Source: Hemerocallis citrina
Taxonomy: Eukaryota > Streptophyta > Magnoliopsida > Asparagales > Asphodelaceae
Direction: 5' to 3'
NCBI GenBank assembly: GCA_017893485.1
Contig: CM030361.1
Location: 141,980,941 to 142,044,940 of the forward strand
Length of the DNA stretch: 64,000 bases
Shown: piece after piece, positions 27,301-39,300 of the stretch
Layout: each line of letters starts with the position of its first letter
How positions within the stretch are numbered: the stretch's first letter is position 1
The notes under the pieces: generated by a model
Told to the model about the DNA's origin: nothing
The model's database searches: none
What the model saw: only the letters and a program-made list of their open reading frames with translations
Made by a program: the position numbers and the translations under genes

Positions 27301-30300
27301 CATCAATGTAACAATATACATAGACCAAAAACTCAAGTCATTTTATTCCAAATCTTTATTACAATAATCTTTTACAAATGCAGCGGAAATACAAAACACC
27401 TTAAAACACATTTAACTATTACAACCCTTTCTCTTTACAAAATTACCCAAGGTTCTATTATATCACTCATGAAATCCAAAGCTAACCCAAGCATCCAAGC
27501 TTCCAACTCTAAGCAGCTACCTGTAACACATGAGGCTAGAGTTGAACCCTAACCCCCAAACTAACGGGGTCAGCCATAAATGGTGTGAGTGATATAAACA
27601 ACAAACATAAATAAAACAACTAAACATAAGCAACATGTACTGAACAAAAATACATAAACTGAACATGTAATCTGAAACAAGAACGATAGGCCAGTACATG
27701 AGTGAAGCCGAGTCAAGAAACAATACCAACGATCAAGTATCAATCAATCAATCTCTCTCAAAATATGTACAGCTTAACTGTACGGTACAGTCGACTGTCT
27801 TATGAACCAGTCGACTGTTCTGAACAAACAGCAATCCTCACAACTCAGAATATGTCCAACTGTCAACAATTCTCAGTACCACAAGGTATGTCCAACAATC
27901 GATCAATAATGCCATAGATCGGATAACAATGTATCCATCTTCAAAACTAAAGATAATATAGATCGAATACGAACCCGGTATGCCAAGACACCGACGAACA
28001 TATCCATCTACAAACAAACTAAGAGGGTATAGATCGAATACGAACCCGGTATGCCTAGACACCGACGAACATATCCATCTACAAACAAACTAAGAAGGTA
28101 TAGATCGAATACGAACCCGGTATGCCAAGACACCGACGAACATATCCATCTACAAACAAACTAAAGATAACAAGAACCCTCAAGATCATGAAACTCATCA
28201 GCACCGGTCGACTTATTCAATAGTAAGTCGACTGCCTCGAGAACCAATATCCAAGATTTTAACAAGTGCAGTAAGTCGACTCGATATTCCATCAGTCGAC
28301 TTACCCGAAACAATTACCAATAATTTTCTCAAGAACAATCCAAGTGCTAACAGTCGACTCATAGGGGTCATGGTCGACTGTCCCGAAAAGACTGAACAAA
28401 ACTTTACTCAGCGTACCAGTCGACTGATTATAGTGCCAGTCGACTGTCCCGAACGATTACACGAGACTGAAAATATAATAATAGGGTCGTACCAGTCGAC
28501 TGAGTTATAGACCAGTCGACTGTCGGCCTACAATTCTCACAATTTAGGTCTAAAATCAAATAATAAATTCTGGTGTCTATCTCAATACCAAATCTCTTCC
28601 TCAACTCAAATCTAATCCGATTCGTAATCCCCAGATCCAAAGATTCATCCATCCAATTTCTTATTTTCATAATCATAATCAAATCTTAACATGTTTCAAG
28701 TAATCAAGAATAGTCAATCGAGATCTACTAATCTATCATGGATTTCACATGTATATTACGAATAACAACCATGGCATCGAATTCATACAAGATGCGAAAA
28801 CATCAAACAAAACAACATGCAATCATACATATAAACAAACAAGTCTATATCACTCACCTTTTAGAATCAAGAAGAATCCACAAAAGCCTTCCTTTGCTAG
28901 ATCCAAAAGCTTCTTCCTCAATCACCAAAAGAATGAGAATATAATAAGATCTGAGTTGTGCAGCGAATGACGGCTGCAAACTCTCTTATATAGGCCGGGA
29001 TCAAGTATTAGGGTTTAGGAATATATTTGCAAAACAATCCCTTCAAAATACAATTTTATATATATCTATCTACTCTTGGAAACTCATCCAAAATTCATTA
29101 AAATTAGGATTTAATAGAAAATATACTTCTAAATCTTAACCAATACTGTTTAAAACGTCCAGAATGCCAATTTTGCACTTTAGCCCTTAAAAATGTCAAT
29201 TTTACAAAAAGGTCCTTCTTTTCTTAAAATTTGCAAATAGTACTAATTAAATTCATAAAAATTCGGAAAAATACTACATAATTCCAAAATAATAAATAAT
29301 GATTTTTCATAAAGAAATCTTAATTTTTCAAACATCTCAAAAGTCATTTGCACGTGTTTTGCACGTGTACAAAAGATAAACCTTCTAGGAAAATATCAAT
29401 TAAATCCTCAAAACTCATTTAAATTCATTTTCAAATAATTAAAATAATATTTGAAAATACGGGGTTCTACAACATCCAAGTCCAATAGGAAGTTTCTGAG
29501 CCAAACCGCTTCTTTGGCTGCCTCAGAGGCTGCCACATACTCGGCTTCCATGGTAGAATCAGCAATACATTTTTGCTTGATACTCCTCCATATAGTGGCT
29601 CCACCTCCCAAAGTAAATACATAACCTGAGGTTGATTTCCTGAAATTCCTATCTGACTGAAAATCTGAGTCTGTATACCCCAAGGCAACTAAACTATCTG
29701 CCTGGTAAACTAGCATGTAATCTTTAGTCCTTTTCAGGTACTTCAAAATATGCTTTACAGCAGTCCAGTGCTCTTGTCCCGGGTTAGACTGATATCTGCT
29801 AACCATGCCAATGGCAAAGCAGATATCTGGTCTCGTACATAGCATTGCATACATTAAGCTTCCTACTGCTGAAGCATAAGGAACTGCTTTCATGTTCTCT
29901 ATCTCTTTAGGTGTCCTCGGACACTGCTCCTTTGATAGGGCAATTCCATGCCTAAAAGGTAAGAAACCTTTCTTAGAATTTTGCATGCTAAAACGAGTTA
30001 GTATAGTATCGATATAGGAAGCTTGGGACAAGCCCAACATCCTTTTCTTGCGATCTCGTAGAACTTTGATCCCAAGGATGTGACCTACTTCTCCCAAGTC
30101 CTTCATATCAAACTGTTTGGATAACCATACCCTTACGTTAGATAATACCTTCACATTGTTTCTAATGAGCAAGATGTCATCCACGTAAAGTACTAGGAAT
30201 ACCACTACGTTTCCGTCACACTTTTTGTATACACACGATTCATCTTGACATTGATCAAATCCATAGGATTTTATCACCTGATCAAAACATATGTTCCAAG

Positions 30301-33300
30301 ATTTGGAAGCTTGCTTAAGTCCATAAATGGACTTCTTGAGCTTACAAATAAGATGCTCTTGGCCCTTTTCAATGAACCCGTCTGGTTGCTTCATATAGAT
30401 GTCTTCCTCAAGACTTCCATTAAGGAAAGCTGTCTTGACATCCATTTGCCAAATCTCATAATCAAGATGAGCTGCAATAGATAAAAGAATCCGGATAGAC
30501 TTAAGCATGGCTACTGGCGAAAAGGTTTCCTCATAATCAATACCCTCTTTTTGAGTAAAACCTTTTGCAACAAGCTGAGCTTTAAAGGTTTCAGCCTTAC
30601 CGTCTGATCCTCTTTTTCTCTTATAGACCCACTTGCATCCAATGGCTTTTACACCAATAGGTGGTTCTACAAGCTCCCAGACTTGATTAGAATCCCTAGA
30701 TTCTATTTCAGATATCATTGCTTTTTGCCAAGACTCTGCATCTTTATCTTGGAGTGCTTCATTGTAGGTACAGGGATCATAATCTTGTTCCTCAGGGACA
30801 AAGTCTGACGACTCCCAAGAACATATATCTATCAGGTTGTATCACAACCCTCCCACTACGACGAGGCACTATCAGTTGTGGTGTAACATTTGTGACACGT
30901 TGTGCAGTTACTGGTGGCACATCCTGTTGTACTGTTGGTACTGAAGTATTTGGCGTCTCACCTCTCAGTTCTTCTATAATAGCTCTACTTATGGGTTTAT
31001 GGTTCATCACATAGTCTTCCTCTAAGAATCGAGCATTGGTGCTAACAATGACCTTCTGATCCTTGGGACTATAAAATAAAGCTCCTTTCGTTCCTCTTGG
31101 ATAGCCTACAAATAAGCGTACTTCTGTACGAGATTCCAACTTATCGGCTTTCCCATTCAGCACGTGTGCTGGACTACCCCAAATCCGAACATGTTTCAGA
31201 CTAGGCTTACGCCCAGTCCACAGTTCTGTGGGAGTAATTGGTACTGACTTAGAAGGAACCATGTTCAAAATATAAGCTGCAGTTTCTAAGGCATATCCCC
31301 AAAACGAATCTGGTAAATCTGAATAACTCATCATTGATCTAACCATCTCCATGAGAGTCCTATTCCTTCTTTCTGCTACACCATTCTGTTGGGGTGTTCC
31401 AGGTGCTGATAATTGGGATGTAATCCCAGCCTCTGACAAATAGTCCCTAAACTCCCCAAAGAGATACTCGCCCCCACGATCTGAACGTAATGACTTGATA
31501 CATTTTCCATGACGTTTCTCCGTTTCTGCCTTGTACTCTTTGAATTTCTCAAAGCACTCAGACTTACGGCGCATCAAATAAATATATCCATACATTGAAT
31601 AATCGTCAGTAAATGTGACAAAATATTCAAAGCCACCTCTAGCCTGGACAGTCATGGGCCCACACAAATCAGAATGAACCAATTCCAACACATCTTTGGC
31701 CCTATACCCCTTTGCCTTGAAAGGCCTTTTGGTCATTTTACCTACCAAGCAGGATTCACAGACTGGTAGTGCCTCAACTTCCAATGAACTCAAGGGTCCA
31801 TCTTTAACCAGTCTTTGAATCCTTCTTAGGTTAACATGCCCCAATCGCAAGTGCCAAAGATATGTTTGGTTCATACAAGAAGGTTCTTTTCTCTTATTTA
31901 TGTTAGAAGACATATTATTCATTTCCATAAGTTGCATCGTGGGCGAAATAGGATTAATGACATATAGATTATCAACCAATGCACCAGAACAGATAAAATG
32001 CTTATTTTTTCTAATAACAATATTGTCATTAAAATAAACTGAATATCCATCCTTAACTAGCATGGAAACAGAAATTAAATTCCTTCTAAGTGAAGGTGCA
32101 TAAAGACAATCTCTCAATGTCAAAGACTTATTTCTACCAAAAGATAAAATAACATCTCCTATTGCAACGGCCGCTACTCTTGTAGCATCACCCATAAACA
32201 AGCATATCTCTCCATCACTGAGCCGTCTGGTTTCTTGGAACCCCTGCAATGTATTGCAGACATGATTAGTGGCTCCTGTATCTACACACCAGGTGCCGGT
32301 AGATAACACTGCTAAACATGTTTCAACAACTAGTAAATGAGATATACCTTCTTTGTTCTTTTGTTTGAGAAGTGGACAGTCAGTCTTCCAATGTCCTGAC
32401 CCTTTACACTTGAAACACTTGCCTTTCGGCTTTTTCACAGCGCCTTGAGGTCCCATGCCCTTCTTTGCTGAGTTTACTTGTTTCTGAACTTTCTTCTTCT
32501 TACCACCTTTCGGCTTAGAAGTAGAGTCCTTTTCAGTCACATAAACATGGGCATTCTGCTTGAAGAAAGCTTCAGCATCCTGTAGTTCTTTTGCAAGTTC
32601 TGCCAAACTATACAACCTTTTGTTCATGTTGTAATTAAGGCAAAACGAGTCAAAACTTTTAGGCAGAGTCCCGAGAATGATATCGACATGGGTTTCCCCA
32701 TCGATTTCAGCACCAAGGATCTCCATCTCATTTAGATGACCCATCATCTTGAGAACATGATCCTTTACTGGTGTCCCCTCAGCCATAGATGCTCTCATCA
32801 AACTCTTCATAGCAAATTGCCTAGCTGCTCTACTCTGATGTCCGAAGAGTTCCTTAAGGTTGTACATCATATCATAAGCTGTGGGCATGGCCTGATGCTG
32901 ATGCTGCAGTACATTTGACATAGATGCCAAAATGTAACACCGCGCCATATCATCTGTCTTTTTCCACTTCTTATAAGCCTCTTTGACCTCTTCATCAGAG
33001 TTAGCATCAGGCTTAGGTGGGCATTCCTCATTGTGTACAAATTTGTACTCTTCAGCAGTTAAGACAATATCCAAGTTACGTTTCTAGTCAATATAATTAG
33101 GTCCAGTAAGTTTGTTTTCTTTAAGAATCACCATAAGTGGACTGAAAGAACCCATTTTTGAAATCCTGAGAATCACATAAAAAAATTATGTAGGGCAAAA
33201 CTTTTTGAATTAATTAAATATTGATTCCCTCAAAACAATAAAAAAAATTCACCAACACCTTAAACACCATGAATTTAGCATGCCACGATAGTGTGGACGT

Positions 33301-36300
33301 ATACAAATTCAATATTTGTTCAAGTAGGTTTTTCCTATTAATTTTACTATCATGTCAACACAACTTTATGACAAATAAAATTAATCTGTTGGTCTTGCTC
33401 TGGTCCTACAAATAATAGTAGTGACTTCGATGGGGAGGATATCATTATTTGTATCTAAGTGTATATCATTGCTTAATACTAAGTCCATTATCTTGTATTG
33501 AGTTCCTTCAGATGGAGAAGTGAACACATACTAGGTAACTTTCTACAATTATCCCTAAGGAAGTTTGTACTGGTGATCCATAATTATACTCATCCGATAT
33601 GGAGGAAAGCACTAAAGCCAACACGCAAGTATAATTATATCACCTACAAACCAGCAATGGAGACCGTGAGATTCATGTTAAATGAATTCCCTCTCCCACT
33701 TAGTTATTTAACAATGAGGGTTTTTCTACTAGTTAATTTATGTCCATGTTGTCCATTATTAATGTGATCCTAGTTTTTCAAAAAAAATCACAAAATAATA
33801 AACATGCATAATCAGAATAAGCAATAATGGCAATAAATTTGAAAATAAATATCCAACTATTATGGCCATCTTTCCTGATTCTTCCCCGACTGTGCGAATC
33901 CCAAATTTATGTCCATGTTGTCCATTTTTTTTTTTAAGGTTTGGCTGCCGATTTCTTCATCGAAAACTATCTGTCGATCTCCGGACTGCCTAAAAACAGC
34001 ATCTCCTCCGGCGTCAGAAACAGCCACCACCGCCATCACGATCGATCGAAAAATAAAAATAAAATTACATCAATCCTATGCCTCCCGAAGGAGTTCACAC
34101 ATAATCTAGATTGAAAAATTAAAATTATAAGCACGATCAACCCTCGTGATATTAATTACATCCACAAAACAACAACAACACAAACAAAACATGCATTGGA
34201 CCATAATAGTTGGATCTAAGATGCCTGCAAAACCGAGTTAGAACAGATCTACATCTACCGACTATCATACAACACAAGTTTTATTGGACAACATGGATGT
34301 AACAATCAATACGCAGATCCAATACCGGCTCTGATACCAATTGATGGAACTGCGATGATTCTCAGGACCACGGATTGGTGTGCGTATCGATCATAAAAGC
34401 TTAACAGATTTAATACGTGATCTAACCCTTTATAGCGGAATCTAGGGTTCACGAATTATACCTGCGATGAGAAGAAGACGATAGTTTCTAGCAACCTCGA
34501 GCCGTCAGCGACCCCAAGATCTTCTGCACGTATTCCTTCCTCGGGTTGGACACTGTGTGGGCGACGGTTTACCAACCTTTCTTCTCTTTGGCTGATCTCT
34601 CTTTCTCTCCTTACGTGAATCACGAATTTAGAGAAAACTTCTTATCTCTGATAATGATTTGACGGCCAGAGAATAGAGGATATATATATAAGGCTACGGC
34701 AGGGACCATGAGGAGAAATTAGGGTTAGGTCTCCTAACAAATCTGGGTATCTCGTGTTCAGCCCGAACACACAACCCAGGCCCATTAACAATAGCTCGGT
34801 CCACTAAAGAGCTATTGTTGCACTACCTTCCTAATCCCAAATTATATTTATGAGCTCCTTTTATTATATGCTCGTTCAGCTCCCTATGTTAAGATATCGA
34901 ATGTCCGTCGATCAAATTAAGTTACTGACAACTATATTTATCAACATCTTTTATCCTTAAGTAGTACCACTCAACTTTATTTGTCATGTCGGATGTAATC
35001 CACCTGCAGGGTTTACATGACAATCCTTATGAGCTCCTTAAGAGGACATCATCAACCCGACGTATCGGGACATGGATTCCTTTTACAATCAACAGCCCAT
35101 CATACATACAATGCTATTACCCAATTCATAGAGGTGGTTGATCCATAATGAATCTCACTATTTTATGAGTCAAAGTAATGCACACTGCATATACATGTCT
35201 GTTATTATATCTGGATTAAGAGCATAAGCATCCATAATAACAGAGGTGTTTGTTCTCTTTTGTAGTCAGTACAAAGAGAACAACCTCAAGTGGTCCTATT
35301 CAATACACACAAAGTGTACTAGTGTAAACCTATAGTCAAGATAGACTAATATCATATTACACTACAACCTTTCCAATGGATTGTTCAAGTCCGTCTAGGT
35401 TGTGAACTATTTATATATTCCATAGGGAACTGATAATATGATCTTCTGTGTGTCCTCACACCATATTATCAACCTTATAGAATATCAGATACTTGCATTA
35501 ATATTATAATAAACACAATATGCAAACATATGCCCATATGATTCTCATTCAAAAAAAAAGGAAATAAAATTAATACAAAAGTGATGCTTTCAGTATATAA
35601 CCCTAACAGATCCTACCCAATCAGCATCAGTATATGCCTCAACCTTCAAGTGACCATGTTTCGCAAATAAGACTCTTTTTCCTGGGCTGACTTAATGTAT
35701 CTCATAATTCTCATTACCGTGTCCATATGTTATTCCCGAGGTGAATGCATAAACTGACTTACCACACTTAAAGCATATGACAAATCTGGTCGTGTATGTG
35801 CAAGATACATTAGTCGTCCAACCAATCTCTGATATCTTTCCTTATCACAAGGCACTTGATCAGCTTCGTTGCATAGTTTCAGTCCTTCCAATGGTGTACT
35901 AATCGGTTGACAAGTAGACATTCCAGATTTCTTCAATAAATCCAGAGCATATTTTCTTTGAGAAAGAAATATCCCCTTTCTTGAGCGAGAAACTTCAATA
36001 CCAAGGAAGTATCTCAAAGGACCAAGATCTTTCATTTCGAACTCTTGTGACAAGTAGTTCTTTAATGTCTTCATCTCCTCAGGATTATCTCCAGTTACTA
36101 TCATATCATCAACATAAATAATGAGAGCAGTAATTTTACCTTCTTTCCTTTTTAGGAATAGAGTATGATCAGAATTACTCTGATCGTATCCGAATGTCCT
36201 CATTGATTTTGTAAATCTCCCAACCCAGGCTCTTGGCGACTGCTTCAGTCCATACAATGCTTTCTTCAGACGACATATTTTGTTGCTGTGTTGGACTGGT

Positions 36301-39300
36301 CTATTCGACCCTGGTGGAAGATCCATATAGACTTCTTCTGTCAATTCCCCATGTAAAAATGCATTCTTCAGATCAAATTGCTCCAACGGTCAGTTAAGAT
36401 TTACAGCAAGTGACAGAAGAACTCGAATAGTGTTGAACTTTGTCACAGGTGCAAATGTTTCGTCATAATCAATTCCATAAGTTTGAGTGTACCCTTTGGC
36501 AACCAGCCTTGCCTTGTACCGCTTTATCGAACCATCCGATTTATATTTCACTGTATAATTCCATCTGCATCCTACTGGCTTCTTCCCTGCTGGCAGCTCG
36601 ACTATCTCCCAAGTCTCATTCTTCTTCAAGGACTTCATCTCCTCATCCATAGCTGCATTTCACCTTGGATCGGCTAAGGCTTCCTGCACACTGTTAGGAA
36701 TAGATACAGCAGATAATTGATTCACCAATGACTTATTTGATTCAGATAATCGGTGAGAAGACACATGACTCATGGGATACTTGACTCTACTAGTGGGATT
36801 AGGTTCGTAAGTGGGTTTTGGGATACCTCTAGTAGTACGGTTGGGGAGTTCTCTTCTTGGAGCTTCAGACAGCGATGACGATTGGTTTTGGGGTTCTGCT
36901 GGGAGTAGAGATAGATCTGATGGTACTGGTGGTGGAGATAGTTCAGATGGTGCTAGTGGTGGAGATGGCTCATCTTCATGGAGGTTCGGCACTGACTGCA
37001 GATCTTCGTGGAAATTTTCTTCCTCAACCAAGTCTTCATTCGAGTGATCGTCATTACTTACATCCTAATTTTCTCCCCTTATATTTGATTGTTTAGTTTG
37101 AATAGTAATCACTTCATCATAGGCAAGAGTTTGAACTTCACTTCGGTACTCCCCCTAAAGTTCAACCTTAGAGAAAAAATACATCTCATCTTCATGGAAC
37201 GCAACATCCATAGTTACAAACATCTTTTGAGTTGGTGGGTGATAGCACCGATACCCTTTCTTATTCTGTGCATATCCCACGAAAACACAGCGGACAGCTC
37301 GAGGAGTTAACTTATTGCGTTCATGTTGATGGAGATGAACAAATGCAACACACCCAAACACACGAGGTGGCAAGTTGACGACTTTTGGGGCATTCACAGC
37401 TTCAGTTAATACTTGAAATGGTGTTAGGAAGTTTAGGATATTAAAAGGAACTTGGTTGATTAAGTATGTAGCAGAAGCAAAGGCTTCTCCCCAATAAATG
37501 AGTGGCATATTTCCATGGATGGGAGAAGCACGGACCACTTCGAACAAGTGTCTATTTTTCCTTTCTGCAACCCCATTCTGTTAAGGTGTATATGAGCATG
37601 TAATCTGATGAACAATTCCGTGTTTTACCAAATATTGTTGCAGATTTGAACTCAGATACTCTCCGCCATTATCACTCCTAAGAACTTGAATCTGTGATTT
37701 ATACTGAATCATAACATGCTTGTGAAATTTCTGAAACAAACCACTAACTTCATTTTTCGACTTCATCAAACAAATCTAGGTCATACGGGTACAGTCATCA
37801 ATAAAGGTCACAAACCATTTGGCTCCTCCAAATGTAGTGGTTTTGGATGGACCCCAAACATTAGAATGAATAATCATAAAAGGAAGGGAGCTTCTACTTG
37901 GACATGGAGGAAAAGAGACACGATGACCTTTTGCGAGTTCACACACATCACACCGAAAGGCAGATATATCAAACTTCAAAAATAAACTTGGAAATAATTT
38001 TTTCAAATAACCAAAAGAAGCATGCCCTAGACGTCGATGCCATAACCAAATATCTGATTTCTTCTTATCTTCGGATCCTTCCACACTTAGAGCTTGAGTC
38101 AACTTGCTCGAACATTCAGATTCTAAATCTAAGTAATAGAGCTTCCCGTGTCTAACCCCATAACCAATCGTCTTGCGAGTCCGAATATCTTTAAACACGC
38201 AATTTGAAGGCCAAAAGACAACAATACAATGTAAGGCAGTAGTTATTTGAGCAACAGATAATAGGTTGAAATTCAAGGATGGCACAACTAGGACAGTATC
38301 TAAGGTTAGGTTGTTTGTGAGATGTATGGTACCCTCGCCAGTAACAGTGGCAGGATCACCATTGGCAGTGGACACAGTCGATTTAGTGGATGGTTGAAAA
38401 TTTTGAACTTGTCTAGAATCGAAAGTCATCTGGTCGGTAGCACCCGAATCAATTATCCATGCACTATTCATAACAGAAGCAGAAATATTAAATACCTTAC
38501 CATCATTATCTGCAGCTGTAACTAATGTAGAGGCGAGTCTAATACTCTTCTCAGCTCTATCAGTTTGTCCCATGGTAGCGGCACAACGGGAAAAACAACG
38601 GATCTGATCCTCAGTAACAATCCAACACCCAAACAGCAACTCCACAGCAGATCAGAACACCAATAATATCCACTTCACAAAACAGCAACACAAACTCCAC
38701 AGCTCTCTAACCGAACAGCAAACAGAAATCCCCTCTTCTTTCGAACAAAAAACAGCAACAGGTTAAAGAGAGACAGCAGCAACAATGGCCAGCAGCTACA
38801 GTACCCATAGCAAAAGAGAGGGCAAGAGGACTCGGAGGCGACGTCGCCGGCGATCGACGAGCGGCGCGACAGGATTGGTCGACGGCGGGGCTTCGGTCGG
38901 GGTTGGAGCTCGATGAGGAGCAGGGGTTTCGATCTGGGCTGGGCGAGGGCTCGACGGGAGAGGGAAGAGGGGGCTCGACGCTGGTGGTGGGCAGCGGAAT
39001 CGACGATAAGGGGTTCGCCGGAGATGGGGAAGTTGACGGGGAGGTGTGCGTCGACGGGTGGTGCCGGAGGTGGTCGGGGGTCGGGGGTGCTCGGGGAGAG
39101 AGAAAGAGGAGGACGGGATATTTGGGGTTTTCGATGTGGGGCTCAACGGGAAGTGGAGAAGGATGGGTTCTTTGGGGTTTTCGGCGACGGGATCTGACGG
39201 GATCGGAGTCGGTGATCAGTGACGAGATCAACAACTGGATCAGATCAAGATGGAGGTGATCAGCCTCCTCCTCTTCTTCTTCACTTGGCCTAGATCTGAT

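Larger units (their letters stand above)
21895..29471 (-). mobile_element. Gag-only LTR element (TR-GAG type) nested in Copia2
   Basis: LTRs at 21895-25362 and 27237-29471 start TGTAGCGCCCCGAAT and end GGGGTTCTACA, flanked by a perfect ACATC duplication (21890-21894 and 29472-29476). After removing TRIM-1 and its duplication, the left LTR is exactly 2,235 bp, the same as the right. Only about five differences are visible between the LTRs, so insertion was recent. The minus-strand primer site TGGTATCAGAGCATGC lies three bases left of the right LTR. The polypurine tract is AAGGAGGGAGTGA at 25363-25375 (minus). The interior is 1,874 bp and encodes one intact gag and no pol, the layout described for TR-GAG non-autonomous elements. 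Confidence 0.95.
20286..35608 (-). mobile_element. Copia2: Copia-type LTR retrotransposon nested in Copia1 RNase H
   Basis: LTRs 20286-21556 (1,271 bp) and 34342-35608 (1,267 bp) start TGATGGAACTGCG and end ACCCTAACA. A perfect GATCC duplication flanks the element (20281-20285 and 35609-35613). The minus-strand primer site TGGTATCAGAGCC is at 34327-34339. Gag-protease-integrase-RT-RNase H are present in Copia order, but an in-frame stop in gag, a frameshift between integrase and RT, and a stop in the RNase H tail make it defective. RNase H is split by the gag-only element with an ACATC duplication. The LTRs differ at roughly 30 positions by eye (about 2.4%). Confidence 0.95.

Noticed and set aside
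22175..28970. Several 60-84-codon frames duplicated in both LTRs of the gag-only element
   Set aside because: They are non-coding LTR sequence present twice. Their identity reflects the LTR duplication, not paralogous genes.
38707..39259. Pro/Ser/Arg-rich frames on both strands upstream of the Copia1 protease
   Set aside because: Composition-driven frames. No gag, zinc knuckle or other domain, and both strands are open equally.
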